Below are positions 16,703 through 25,989 of a stretch of DNA of 64,000 nt, one piece after another. The translations under genes were made by a program, and so were the position numbers. The stretch is from Niveispirillum sp. SYP-B3756. GTDB lineage: Bacteria > Pseudomonadota > Alphaproteobacteria > Azospirillales > Azospirillaceae. Within the stretch, counting starts at the first letter, position 1. Every line of letters starts with the position of its first letter. A model generated the notes under the pieces. It made no database searches. It saw nothing but the letters and a program-made list of their open reading frames with translations, and was not told where the DNA came from. Where the stretch lies: NCBI RefSeq assembly GCF_009495745.1, contig NZ_WIDQ01000011.1, positions 1 through 64,000 on the forward strand, written 5' to 3'.

Positions 16703-19700
16703 ATGAGCCGTGGCAATATCTCAGCGGTCGCCATCCGCAACCCGGTGCCCACCATCGTTCTGTTCATCATCCTGACGCTGGCGGGCATGATCTCCTTCTG
16801 GCGGATGGATATTACCGGTAACCCGGATATCGACTTCCCAGTCGTCAATGTCAATGTCAGCCGCCCCGGTGCCGCTCCGTCGGAACTGGAACAGGAGGTG
16901 ACGAAGAAGATTGAGGATGCGGTCTCGAACATCACCGGCATCGACCATGTGCAGTCGACGGTGACGGACGGTAATTCCAACACCACCATTGAATTCAAGA
17001 TCGGCTATGACACCGACCGCGCCGTCAATGACGTGCGCGATGCGGTCAGCCGCATCCGGTCCGATCTGCCGCAGGATATCTATGAACCCCAGGTGCAGCG
17101 GCTGGATGTCACCGGGGATAGCATCCTTTATTACACGGTCTCTTCCACCCACCGGTCGGTCGAACAGCTTTCCTGGCTGATCGACAGCGACATCGGCCGC
17201 ACCCTGAAGCGTGTCGATGGCGTGGGCGAGGTGGAGCGCATCGGCGGCCTGCAGCGCGAAATCCGCGTCAATCTGGACCCGACGCGGATGATGGCGCTGG
17301 GCGTCACCGCCGGTGAGGTGAACCAGCAGCTGCAGCAGCTGAATGTCGATATGCCGGGCGGCCGGGGCAGCGTGGGTGCGACGGAACAATCCATCCGCAC
17401 CCTGGGCCGTGCCCAGTCGGTGGATGATCTGCGCAACCTGGAAATCGCCATCCCCGGCGGGCGCAAGGTGCGTGTGTCGGACATTGCGGAGGTGGTGGAC
17501 GGCACCTCGGAACTACGCAATGTGTCCCGCCTGAACGGCGTGCCGGCCGTGGGTTTCGCCATCAACCGGTCGCCCAATTCCAGCGAGGTCACCATCTATA
17601 ATGGGGTGGTGAAGGCGCTGGACGAGTTGAAGGCACAATATCCCGACCTGACCTTCAAGCTGATCATCTCCAACGTGAAATTCACGGTGTCCAGCTATCA
17701 CGCCTCCATCGAGGCGCTGCTGGTCGGGGCGGTGCTGGCGGTGGGTGTCGTCTGGTGGTTCCTGCGGGACAGCCGTGCGACGCTGATTTCCGCCCTGGCC
17801 ATGCCTTTGTCCACCATCCCCACCTTCCTGGCGATGGATATGCTGGGCTTCACGCTGAATGGCATCACCATGCTGGCTTTGGCCCTGGTGGTGGGTATTC
17901 TGGTGGATGATGCCATCGTGGAGATTGAAAATATCGTCCGCCATATGAACCAGGGTAAACGGCCATACAAGGCGGCCCTGGAGGCGGCGGATGAGATCGG
18001 GTTGGCGGTGGTGGCCACCACCATGACCATCGTGGTCGTGTTCGTGCCAGTCTCCTTCATGCCCGGTGTGGCCGGCCAGTATTTCCGCTCCTTCGGGATC
18101 ACGGTGGCGGTGGCGGTGCTGTTCTCCCTGCTGGTGGCACGTCTGCTGACCCCGCTGATGGCAGCCTATCTGCTGAAGCCGGTGGCCCATCCGGAACCGG
18201 AAGCCGGCCGCTGGACCCATCGTTATCTGGCGGCGCTGAACTGGTGCCTGCGTCATCGCAAATCGACCATCGCCGCCGGCTTTCTGTTCTTCGTCGCTTC
18301 CATCGGGTTAATGACCACCCTGCCCACCGGCTTCCTGCCCAGCCAGGATATCGGCTTCTCCAACCTGCAGATGGAAATGCCGCCCGGCACGAATTTGCAG
18401 CAGATGGATGAGATGGTGCAGCGCGCCGCCCTGATCCTGAATGCTCAGCCGGAGGTGGATGCCACCTGGGCGCGGGCCGGTCGTGGCGGGCAGGTGCGCA
18501 AGGGCTCCATCATCGTGATGCTGAAGGATCGGTCGGGACGTGTGCATCAGAAGGATTTCGAAACCCGCGTGCTGCCGGAATTGCAGAAGCTGCCGGGTAT
18601 CCGCTTCAGCTTCAATTCCACCGGCGGCTTCGGCAACCGCGATGTTTCCATCATGCTGACCAGCGAGAATGGCCCGCTGCTGGATGAACATGCCGCCAAG
18701 GTGCTGGCGGAAATGCGCCAGCTGCCGATGTTGAAGAATGTCTCCACCACCGCGCCCTTGCAGCGGCCGGAGATTCAGATCAAGCCGATGTTCGACCGTG
18801 CGGCCGAACAGGGGGTCTCCGTTTTCGCCATCGGTCAGGTGGCCAAGGTGGCGACGCTGGGTGAGATCGACACCAATTCCGCCAAGTTCAACCTGGGCGA
18901 CCGGCTGGTGCCGATCCGGGTGCAGCTGGATCGGGATATGCGCGGCGATCTGGATGTGCTGGCCAATCTGCGGGTCCGCACCAATACCGGCGCCACGGTG
19001 CCGCTCAATGCCGTTGCAGATATCACCATGGGGTCGGGTGCGGTACAGATCGACCGCTTTGACCGCGCCCGCCGCGTCTCCATCCAGGCTGACCTGAACG
19101 GGGCGGAGCTGGGTGATGCGATGAAGGCGATCAATGCGCTGCCCTCCATGTCGCACATGCCGACAGGTGTCTCCAAGCCGGCCTATGGCGGGTCGGAGCA
19201 GATGCAGATCCTGTTCATGGGCTTCCTGGTGGCGCTGGGCACCGCCTTCCTGCTGATCATCGCGGTGCTGGTGCTGCTGTTCCATAATTTCTTCCAGCCG
19301 GTCACCATCATGATGGCGCTGCCCTTGTCGCTGGGCGGGGCGGTGATCTTCCTGCTGATCTTCGGCATGTCCATCTCCATGCCGGCGCTGATCGGTATCC
19401 TGATGCTGATGGGGATCGTCACCAAGAACTCCATCCTGCTGGTGGAATATGCCATCGTCGCCATGCGCGACCATGGGATGAGCCGGCTGGAAGCGTTGAC
19501 GGATGCCGGTGCCAAGCGCGCACGCCCCATCATCATGACCACGATCGCCATGATCGCCGGCATGGTGCCGATTGCCGCCGGCTGGGGGGCGGATACGGAG
19601 TTCCGCCAGCCGATGGCGGTGGCGGTGATTGGCGGTCTGGTGACCTCCACTCTGCTGTCGCTGGTGTTCGTGCCGACCTTCTTCACCCTGATGGATGATC

Positions 19701-19792
19701 TTCAGCGCAAGATGAGCCCGCTGTTCAGCCGGCTGGTCACGCCGAAGGAGCCGGAACTGCCGCTGCGTCCGCATGTGGTGGATGGGGAGTGA
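16703..19792 (+). CDS. RND efflux permease, HAE1/AcrB-like
   Basis: This 1029-residue proton-driven inner-membrane pump has the RND layout: TM1 near 15-35 (VPTIVLFIILTLAGMISF), a large periplasmic loop, TM2-6, a second periplasmic loop, and TM8-12. The TM4 proton-relay pair is present as DD in GILVDDAIVEIENIVR (about 403-404). ATG 16703 follows aaggaacccggtc, and the N-terminus MSRGNISAVAIRNP is family-typical. An upstream in-frame extension overlaps the adaptor gene and is unlikely. The absence of a very long Gln-rich second loop favours drugs or hydrophobic compounds over metals. Confidence 0.9.
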   Translation: MSRGNISAVAIRNPVPTIVLFIILTLAGMISFWRMDITGNPDIDFPVVNVNVSRPGAAPSELEQEVTKKIEDAVSNITGIDHVQSTVTDGNSNTTIEFKIGYDTDRAVNDVRDAVSRIRSDLPQDIYEPQVQRLDVTGDSILYYTVSSTHRSVEQLSWLIDSDIGRTLKRVDGVGEVERIGGLQREIRVNLDPTRMMALGVTAGEVNQQLQQLNVDMPGGRGSVGATEQSIRTLGRAQSVDDLRNLEIAIPGGRKVRVSDIAEVVDGTSELRNVSRLNGVPAVGFAINRSPNSSEVTIYNGVVKALDELKAQYPDLTFKLIISNVKFTVSSYHASIEALLVGAVLAVGVVWWFLRDSRATLISALAMPLSTIPTFLAMDMLGFTLNGITMLALALVVGILVDDAIVEIENIVRHMNQGKRPYKAALEAADEIGLAVVATTMTIVVVFVPVSFMPGVAGQYFRSFGITVAVAVLFSLLVARLLTPLMAAYLLKPVAHPEPEAGRWTHRYLAALNWCLRHRKSTIAAGFLFFVASIGLMTTLPTGFLPSQDIGFSNLQMEMPPGTNLQQMDEMVQRAALILNAQPEVDATWARAGRGGQVRKGSIIVMLKDRSGRVHQKDFETRVLPELQKLPGIRFSFNSTGGFGNRDVSIMLTSENGPLLDEHAAKVLAEMRQLPMLKNVSTTAPLQRPEIQIKPMFDRAAEQGVSVFAIGQVAKVATLGEIDTNSAKFNLGDRLVPIRVQLDRDMRGDLDVLANLRVRTNTGATVPLNAVADITMGSGAVQIDRFDRARRVSIQADLNGAELGDAMKAINALPSMSHMPTGVSKPAYGGSEQMQILFMGFLVALGTAFLLIIAVLVLLFHNFFQPVTIMMALPLSLGGAVIFLLIFGMSISMPALIGILMLMGIVTKNSILLVEYAIVAMRDHGMSRLEALTDAGAKRARPIIMTTIAMIAGMVPIAAGWGADTEFRQPMAVAVIGGLVTSTLLSLVFVPTFFTLMDDLQRKMSPLFSRLVTPKEPELPLRPHVVDGE

Positions 19793-19813
19793 TCCGGGCG
19801 ATCCCGGAAACGG

Positions 19814-19844
19814 AAAGGGCGGTCCCACGGGGCCGCCCTTTTTT
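19814..19844 (+). terminator. Rho-independent terminator of RND operon
   Basis: The stem aaagggcggtccc pairs with gggccgccctttt around a short loop and is followed by T residues. It starts about 20 bases after the permease stop. On the other strand it can also end the heme oxygenase transcript. Confidence 0.85.
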
Positions 19845-19864
19845 CTTGGAAAGACTTATGAAGA

Positions 19865-20416
19865 TCAGATCGCAAACCTTTGTTCAAGAATGGAGAAGGT
19901 TTGCTTGGCGCCGCTCAGCAACCGGTCGGCAGCTGACCCTTCCGCCGGATGTCGGGCCAGCCGCTCCCGCATCGCCGCCCACATCGGCCCGTTCTGCCGG
20001 CCATAGCCCTGGAAATAGGCATAGCCCGCCCCGTTCCGCAGGCCCAGCCGCGTTTCCAGATGCCGGGAAATCAGCTGTCCGCCTAGGGTAGAGCCTTCCA
20101 GCACATAGAGCGACCCCAGGGCCGCGCCGGCATCGCTCAGCGGCAAGGGGGCGGCGGCCGGCAAGGGGGTCAGCCCGAAATGGGCCAGATCGGCAGCCAG
20201 CAACGGCGTGCGGTCGCGCCCGGCCAGCAGGTCAGGCTCTCCTACCAGCAACCCGTGCGTCGGCGGCTGCCAGCCGCGCCAGAAGGCGTGGAAGCGGCGT
20301 AAAATGGCGTGATAGCGCGCCATGTCCAGGGTGGGGGAGAGCAGGTCCAGCGTCTTCTCCAACGCCTCATGCTGCGGTCTTGTCTCCTGCCGCAACCGCT
20401 CCAGCAGCAGGCTCAT
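19865..20416 (-). CDS. bphO: biliverdin-producing heme oxygenase
   Basis: Heme oxygenase opens heme to biliverdin, the chromophore of bacteriophytochromes. The 183-residue protein has the proximal heme-ligand histidine H16 in RPQHEALE and the distal-helix segment LGSLYVLEGSTLGGQLISRHL, with its glycine-rich kink. The length fits bacterial BphO/HmuO. It is the last gene of a four-gene operon with a bacteriophytochrome, and its ATG overlaps the kinase stop by 4 bases (ATGA), which implies translational coupling. In this context, supplying chromophore is far more likely than iron scavenging. Confidence 0.9.
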   Translation of the reverse strand: MSLLLERLRQETRPQHEALEKTLDLLSPTLDMARYHAILRRFHAFWRGWQPPTHGLLVGEPDLLAGRDRTPLLAADLAHFGLTPLPAAAPLPLSDAGAALGSLYVLEGSTLGGQLISRHLETRLGLRNGAGYAYFQGYGRQNGPMWAAMRERLARHPAEGSAADRLLSGAKQTFSILEQRFAI

Positions 20417-21843
20417 GCCCCATCACCCTGACCCCGCCGCCTTACCACGGCGGCGGTTGGCACGCGCATCCGCACCTGCAATCCATCGGGTTGCCAGTCG
20501 ATCTCTGCCTTGCCGGCCAGTTGATGCTCCATGTTCTGGCGGATCACCAGCGTGCCAAAGCCCCGGCGCTCCGGCGGCGTCACCGGCGGCCCGTCGCTCT
20601 CCTGCCACTCCAGGCTCAAGTGTCGTCCCTGATCGGTAAAGCCCCAGTCGATGGAGAGCCGACCCTCGGGCAGTGACAGCGCCCCATGCTTGGCAGCATT
20701 GGTGGCCAGCTCATGCAGCACCATGGCAAAGGCTTGTGCTGCCTCCGGCACCAGCAGCAGCGGCGGACCGCTGATCTGGACATGGCTGGCATAGGGGGCC
20801 ATTTCCTCCCGCACCAGCTGGCCCAGCTCCGCCCCCTCCCAGCGTGAGCGGGCCAGCAGCGTATGGGCGCGGGCCAGCGCGGCAATGCGGCCTTCGATGG
20901 TCTGCACGAAACTGTCGCGCGATGTCATGGGCGTCAGCCGCACCATGGCCAGCACCACCGCCAGCATATTCTTGGCCCGGTGATCCACCTCCTGCATCAG
21001 CATGGCCTGGCGTTCCTCTGCCGCGCGCCGTTCCGTGGTATCCAGTGTGATGCCGGCCATCCGCAGGGGCCGGCCCAGCGCATCATAGGTGCCGCGCCCG
21101 CGCAGTTGCAGCCAGCAAATGCTGCCATCCGCGCGCGGCACCCGGCATTCCACGGCCAGTTCAGTGCCATTTTCCAGTGCCGCGGTGACGCTTTGCACCA
21201 CATGGGGCAGGTCATCGGGATGGATGGTGGCACGCACTGCCGCCCTGCTGACCGTCTCCGGCACCTGCTCCCCATCGCCCAGGCCCAGATGCCGGGCGCA
21301 GACGTCGGAAATCACCACCCGACTGCTTTCCACATCCAGTTCCCAGCTTCCCAGGTTGCTGGCATTCAGCACGAAGCGCAGCCGCGCCTCGCTGGCCTTC
21401 AGTGCTTCTTCCGTTTCCCGGTGCTGCTGGCGGCGGCGGGCCTCTGTCAGCGCTCGCAAAATGGCGGCGGGCAGCCGCTGCAGCCGTTGCTTGCCGACAA
21501 AATCAACCGCCCCGCTTTGCAGCGATTCCACCGCCACCTCTTCGCCCAGCACGCCGGAAACGAAGATGAAGGGCACATCCGGTACCGACTGCCGGGCCAG
21601 CGCCAGGGCCGCGTTCCCGTCAAAGCTGGGCAGGGCATAGTCGGAAAGGATCAGGTCGAAACCGCCTTCCTCCAGCGCCTGGATGAAGGCGACACGGGTC
21701 ATCACCCGCGTGATCTCTACCGTCAGGCCGGTTTCGGCGATACGTTCGCGCACCAGTTCCGCATCGGCAGGACTATCCTCTACATGCAGGATGCGCACGG
21801 TTTCGGCGGCACCGGGCCGCAAGGCAGGATGGGACAGGCTCAT
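20413..21843 (-). CDS. hybrid receiver-PAS-HWE histidine kinase
   Basis: The 476-residue soluble protein has an N-terminal receiver domain (about 17-130, phospho-acceptor D68 in LILSDYALPSFDG), a PAS/PAC domain (about 150-275) and a C-terminal HWE-type kinase. The kinase shows the phospho-acceptor His in MQEVDHRAKNMLAVV (about residue 288), the N-box HELATNAAKHGALS and the WQESDGPPV block that define HWE/HisKA_2 enzymes. No membrane segment is seen. Its ATG overlaps the preceding response-regulator stop (ATGA), and its stop overlaps the heme oxygenase start. The receiver may take phosphate from the phytochrome kinase, making a relay (inference). Confidence 0.88.
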   Translation of the reverse strand: MSLSHPALRPGAAETVRILHVEDSPADAELVRERIAETGLTVEITRVMTRVAFIQALEEGGFDLILSDYALPSFDGNAALALARQSVPDVPFIFVSGVLGEEVAVESLQSGAVDFVGKQRLQRLPAAILRALTEARRRQQHRETEEALKASEARLRFVLNASNLGSWELDVESSRVVISDVCARHLGLGDGEQVPETVSRAAVRATIHPDDLPHVVQSVTAALENGTELAVECRVPRADGSICWLQLRGRGTYDALGRPLRMAGITLDTTERRAAEERQAMLMQEVDHRAKNMLAVVLAMVRLTPMTSRDSFVQTIEGRIAALARAHTLLARSRWEGAELGQLVREEMAPYASHVQISGPPLLLVPEAAQAFAMVLHELATNAAKHGALSLPEGRLSIDWGFTDQGRHLSLEWQESDGPPVTPPERRGFGTLVIRQNMEHQLAGKAEIDWQPDGLQVRMRVPTAAVVRRRGQGDGA

Positions 21844-22292
21844 AGGCGGGCGGCCTCACGCGGGGGCGGCTCGTTCAGCACGGCCCAGAACATGCCAAGA
21901 TCACGGATAGCCATGAAGAAGGCCTGGAAATCCACGGGCTTGACGACGAAGGCATTGACGCCCAGCCGATAGGAGGCCAGCAGGTCGCGTTCCTCCCGCG
22001 AGGAGGTCAGCATCACCACCGGCATGGTGCGCAGTTCGGCCGTCCCTTTCAGCACTTCCAGCACCTGCAAGCCGTCTACCTTGGGTAGTTTCAGGTCCAG
22101 CAGAACCACCGCAGGGTCTGTGCTGTTGCGCGCAGCATAGCGGCCCCGGCGCAGTAGATAATCCAAAGCCTCCGCCCCGTCGCGCATGACCACCACATCA
22201 TTGGCAAGGCCGCAGCGTTCCAGCGCCGCCAAGGTCAGCTCGATATCCTTGGGACTGTCTTCCACCAGCAGGATCGGTTTCAACTCCGCCAT
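21840..22292 (-). CDS. single-domain response regulator (Rcp1-like)
   Basis: This 150-residue CheY-like receiver has no output domain. It shows the acidic pair E11-D12, phospho-acceptor D66 in VVLLDLKLPKVDG, the switch Thr/Ser in VVMLTSSREE and K in VVKPVDF. Receivers of this length and sequence type (Rcp1) typically sit next to phytochrome kinases and take their phosphate. It starts 1 base after the phytochrome stop, with aggagcgg upstream, and overlaps the downstream hybrid kinase by 4 bases. How it signals onward is not visible. Confidence 0.9.
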   Translation of the reverse strand: MAELKPILLVEDSPKDIELTLAALERCGLANDVVVMRDGAEALDYLLRRGRYAARNSTDPAVVLLDLKLPKVDGLQVLEVLKGTAELRTMPVVMLTSSREERDLLASYRLGVNAFVVKPVDFQAFFMAIRDLGMFWAVLNEPPPREAARL

Positions 22293-22293
22293 C

Positions 22294-24543
22294 TCAATCC
22301 GCTCCTTTCCAGACGGGCAAGGTAAAGAAGAAGGCAGCCCCTTCACCCTCCTTGCCCTCCGCCCAGCTGCGCCCGCCATGCCGTTCGACAATGCGGCGCA
22401 CATTGGCCAGCCCGATGCCGGTGCCTTCGAACTCCTCCACATGGTGCAGGCGTTGGAAGACCCCAAACAGCTTGCCGACATAGGCCATGTCAAAGCCGAC
22501 ACCATTGTCCCGGACCGCGAACGTCACCTCATCCGGTCCTGGTCGTGCTGTGATAACGATTTCGGCTGGATTTCGCTCCCTGGTGAATTTCAGCGCATTG
22601 TCCAGCAGGTTCTGCATGACCAGCCGCACCATCATCGGGTCGGCGCGCACCACCCCCAGATCATCCACCTGCCAGCGGATGTCGCGCCCCTGCTGATCGG
22701 TGATCAGCCGATGGCGGGCTTCGCGCAGCACCTCATTCATATCGGTGCGTCGCAGGTTCAGCGTGGCGCGCCCCATCTGGGAGAAAGAGAGCAGATTATC
22801 CACCAGCGTGCCGGCGGCAAAGGCGGCCTCAATGATGCTGTCAATATAATGCCGGCCGCGCGGGCTGAACCGGTCGCCCTCCCGTTCCCGCAGCAGTTCG
22901 GCGAAACCGACAATATGGCGGAAGGGGGCCCGCAGATCGTGGGAGACGGAGTAGGAAAAGGCTTCCAGCTCCTTGTTGGAGCGTTTCAGCTCTGCCGTCA
23001 GGGCGGCCAGTTCCTCCGCCTTGCGCAGCACCACCCCGACAATGGCGGAGCGCAGTTCCGTCGCGGCCGACAGGGCCGCGTCGTCCCAGGCGGCGGACGT
23101 GTCGCTCACCGTCTCACGCCAGATGTCGAATGACCGGCGCGGGTGCAGGCGGCCATCCTCGACAGACACATGCTTCTCGCCGGGATTGCCGCCCCATTTC
23201 ACGGTTTGAATGACCTCTGGCCGGAACCAGATCACATAGGCCGGATGGATTTGTGAGATGCCGATAGCCAGCATACCGGCGGCCTGATGCTTGAAGGCGG
23301 CGGATGGGGGCCAGAGGCCGGGCAGGTTATCCGTGGCGAAAACCTCCCGCTCCCCGCGTGCCACCAGCCAGGCGGCCAACGCCTCCACCTGTTCTGCGGC
23401 GGGGGTGTCGCCCATGCGGATGATATGATCCCCGAACAGGATGGCGACACCGGTCGCATCCACCAGTTGCCGCATGTCGCTTTCACTGCGGCTCAGCGCA
23501 TCCAGGAAATTGTCCGATTCCGCCATGCGTGCCAGCAGCATCACCTGCAGCGCGCGCAGCTCGTTCCGGCGTTCCGATTGCGCTACCCGGCCCCGGGCCG
23601 CCACCTGCAGGGACAGGATCTGGCCCAGATGGTCACAGGCTGTGCGGGCGTGGAAGGGGATGCGGAACGGTTGGGCATGATGGCAGGAGATCAGCCCCCA
23701 TAGCCGCCCATCGCAGAGGATGGAGACCGACATCGAGGCCAGCGTGCCCATATTGCGCATATATTCCAGATGTACGGGCGAGACACTGCGCAGGGCCGAC
23801 ATAGAGAGGTCCAGGCTGGCCGAGCCTGCGTTGCCACCGTCGGGCGCCAGCCCCAGCAGCGCCACCGGCTGATAATCGACATTGGGGATCATGCGCAGCC
23901 GGTTGCGCTGATAAAGGATGCGCGCCTGGGCCGGAATGTCGGAGGCCGGAAACCGCAGGCCCAGATAGGAAGGCAGGGTGCCATTGCCATTCTCGGCAAT
24001 CACCTGGCCGTGCCATTGCGCATCAAAGCGGTAGATCAGCACCCGGTCGACACCGGTGATGCGGCGCATTTCGCGGGCTGCCAGCGCACACAGGGCCTGT
24101 TCGGTTTCAGCCTCATGCACGGTCTCCACAAAGGCGCGGACCAGCGGATAGACATCCTGGAAGGAAGAAGCGCCGCTGCCAGCCTCCTCCTCCATCTCCA
24201 GGATCACCAGATCATCGCTGCGATGGGCCAGCACATGCAAAGGGCTGCTGCCGCCCTGGTGTGGTGCCAGGGTGCAGAGATGGTGGGGCGGCCCTGGCTC
24301 TGCCATGCGGATGGCGGACAGTGCCGGATCGGGCAGGTCCGGCATGGCGACATCCAGCCGCACCCCCAAGGGTGATTCGCAATCCGGCCCCAGATAGGTG
24401 CCGGCATTGGCGCTGGCATAGCGGATGACCAGCGTCTCCGGGTCCAGGGCCAGCAGAAAACCGAAAGGCTGGATAGCGCCCGGTATATGGATCGGCTCCC
24501 GGTCACAGATGGAAAAATCCGGGGGAGCGGCGCTTTCGGTCAT
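22294..24543 (-). CDS. bphP: bacteriophytochrome histidine kinase
   Basis: This red/far-red light sensor kinase has 749 residues in the order PAS (about 15-120), GAF (140-310), PHY (330-500), HisKA and HATPase. The biliverdin-binding cysteine is C13, just before the DREPIHIPGAIQPFG block. The GAF domain has the PASDIP motif (199-204), whose Asp is needed for photochemistry. The kinase His is in SYSVSHDLRAP near residue 535, and the ATP lid shows DNGVGFD and GTGIGLANVRRI. ATG 24543 was chosen over an upstream Met because the family starts here and gcaagg precedes it. It is first in the operon, followed by its probable response regulator, a second kinase and the heme oxygenase. Confidence 0.95.
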   Translation of the reverse strand: MTESAAPPDFSICDREPIHIPGAIQPFGFLLALDPETLVIRYASANAGTYLGPDCESPLGVRLDVAMPDLPDPALSAIRMAEPGPPHHLCTLAPHQGGSSPLHVLAHRSDDLVILEMEEEAGSGASSFQDVYPLVRAFVETVHEAETEQALCALAAREMRRITGVDRVLIYRFDAQWHGQVIAENGNGTLPSYLGLRFPASDIPAQARILYQRNRLRMIPNVDYQPVALLGLAPDGGNAGSASLDLSMSALRSVSPVHLEYMRNMGTLASMSVSILCDGRLWGLISCHHAQPFRIPFHARTACDHLGQILSLQVAARGRVAQSERRNELRALQVMLLARMAESDNFLDALSRSESDMRQLVDATGVAILFGDHIIRMGDTPAAEQVEALAAWLVARGEREVFATDNLPGLWPPSAAFKHQAAGMLAIGISQIHPAYVIWFRPEVIQTVKWGGNPGEKHVSVEDGRLHPRRSFDIWRETVSDTSAAWDDAALSAATELRSAIVGVVLRKAEELAALTAELKRSNKELEAFSYSVSHDLRAPFRHIVGFAELLREREGDRFSPRGRHYIDSIIEAAFAAGTLVDNLLSFSQMGRATLNLRRTDMNEVLREARHRLITDQQGRDIRWQVDDLGVVRADPMMVRLVMQNLLDNALKFTRERNPAEIVITARPGPDEVTFAVRDNGVGFDMAYVGKLFGVFQRLHHVEEFEGTGIGLANVRRIVERHGGRSWAEGKEGEGAAFFFTLPVWKGAD

Positions 24544-24697
24544 GCCTTGCCTTCTATGCTCGGGGCCTCCTGAAATCCTATACAGAGTTGGAATCAATCC
24601 CGCGACCAGACGCCCTGCCTATCGCTTGGGGTTTCCGCTTTACCCATAAAGTCGTATTCATCTGGAGAGGGCGGTCTGAGAGGGAGCATAGGAACTG

Positions 24698-24973
24698 ATG
24701 ACTGACGCGATCAGGCAGGTCAGGGCAAGGGCACGCCGCAAGGCGGCCGGGCTTGTGCGTCTGGAATTCTGGGTGCCGGCGGACAGGCGGGATCAGGTGC
24801 GCGCGCTGGTGGGGGAACTGCTGGCCCAGGGACCGACTGCGCCGGAACCGATTTTGGTGGAGCCGCCGCCGGAACCTGCACCCACCGCCCTGCCGACGGC
24901 AGCTTCTGCCGTGCCGGAGGTGGCGGGGCGCCGCCGTCGGCTGATCACCGATATTGGCGGTTTGCTGGATTGA
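24698..24973 (+). CDS. small ribbon-helix-helix-like protein
   Basis: The 91-residue basic protein is divergent from bphP (154 bases). Residues about 8-47 (ARRKAAGLVRLEFWVP followed by an Arg-rich helix DRRDQVRALVGELL) have the strand-helix-helix pattern of short ribbon-helix-helix DNA-binding proteins of antitoxin/CopG type. The centre is Pro/Ala-rich and the tail is basic (GRRRRLITDIGGLLD). There is no toxin-like partner beside it. Its last 29 bases overlap the convergent solute-binding gene. It could regulate the neighbouring phytochrome operon, but that rests on position alone. Confidence 0.5.
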   Translation: MTDAIRQVRARARRKAAGLVRLEFWVPADRRDQVRALVGELLAQGPTAPEPILVEPPPEPAPTALPTAASAVPEVAGRRRRLITDIGGLLD

Positions 24974-25769
24974 TCCCCGGCCCTTCTGCGGCCTGATCGG
25001 CCTGTGCGGCTGTGGCATCGGGGCCCAGCCGCTGCACCATGGCGGCCAGGGCACCATCGTTCCGCAAGGTCTGGAGGGCGCTGTTCACCGCTGCCACCGG
25101 GATGGAGCCGGCTGGGGACACCAGACAGGCGCGCGATATGGGCGGAAGGCCCAGCGTTTCCGGCTGTGCCGTTTCGGCCAGGGCCGGGTTTGCCCGCGTT
25201 GCCTGCCGCCAGGCCGTGGCAGACAGAACCACGGCATCAAGCCGGCCGCCGGCCAGTTTGCGGAGATTGGCCGTGTCACTGCGGGCATCTTCCCGGATCA
25301 GGCTGCTGTTGTTGAACAGGCTTTCCAGCATCGGCGGATAGACAGCGCCCAAGACAGAGCCGACCCGCATTCCCACCAGCCCGGCCAATGTCGGGGGGCC
25401 GTTGAAATGACGGGAGAAGACAATAATGTCCTGTTCAATGAAAAGCGGGGTACTGAACGCACTCCCGGCAAAGCCGGGTTCCTGACCGCTGCTGGCCAGG
25501 CAATAAAGATCGATATTGCCGCTTACCAGTTCCGGGCCCAGCCGGTTGCGGGGCAAGTGTCGGAACTGGGGGTCGCGGTCCAGTATCTCTGCCAGCGCCA
25601 GCCCCAGTTCATGCAGGAAGCCGCCAGCAAGATCGCCGTCATTTATCCAGGCATAGGGAGGTTCATTGAAATCGCCATAGGCCATGATCAGATTGCCCTG
25701 GCGGGCGCAGGCGGGCGATCCGCATACCACCGCCATGCCCAGCAACATGGCGCCGATCCACCCTCGCAT
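24945..25769 (-). CDS. periplasmic solute-binding protein family 3
   Basis: This 274-residue exported protein has a signal peptide (MRGWIGAMLLGMAVVC, then SPACA, with cleavage near residue 22) and the bacterial family 3 solute-binding fold (YGDFNEPPYAWINDGDLAG at the start, LVGMRVGSVLGAVYPP in lobe 2, and a returning strand with DAVVLSATA). No ABC permease or ATPase gene is next to it. It may therefore be an orphan binding protein or feed a sensor. ATG 25769 with aagga just upstream was preferred over an in-frame Met 21 codons earlier because the signal peptide begins here. Ligand unknown, probably a polar amino acid or similar. Confidence 0.72.
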   Translation of the reverse strand: MRGWIGAMLLGMAVVCGSPACARQGNLIMAYGDFNEPPYAWINDGDLAGGFLHELGLALAEILDRDPQFRHLPRNRLGPELVSGNIDLYCLASSGQEPGFAGSAFSTPLFIEQDIIVFSRHFNGPPTLAGLVGMRVGSVLGAVYPPMLESLFNNSSLIREDARSDTANLRKLAGGRLDAVVLSATAWRQATRANPALAETAQPETLGLPPISRACLVSPAGSIPVAAVNSALQTLRNDGALAAMVQRLGPDATAAQADQAAEGPGINPANRQYR

Positions 25770-25989
25770 TCCTTGGCTACCCCATTTCCTTAAAGAGAAT
25801 TCAACGTAGCGGATGGAAGAATGTGGGGTCAAACAAAGAATTTATAATAAATTTTAGACAACCAACCGTAAATGTACAGATGCAAATATACAATTATCAA
25901 TCGATGGAAGTATGGAAAAGTTTGATTTTTGCCAATTATTGCGCCTTACCATTTTTCTGCGCGACCGGCGAAAAATAGGCTCAGCTGTT
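25770..25989. other. AT-rich intergenic region
   Basis: No gene was seen. Bases about 25830-25960 are clearly AT-richer than their surroundings. They probably hold the promoter of the solute-binding gene (minus strand) and the 3' end of the Rieske operon. No perfect hairpin was found. Confidence 0.35.
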
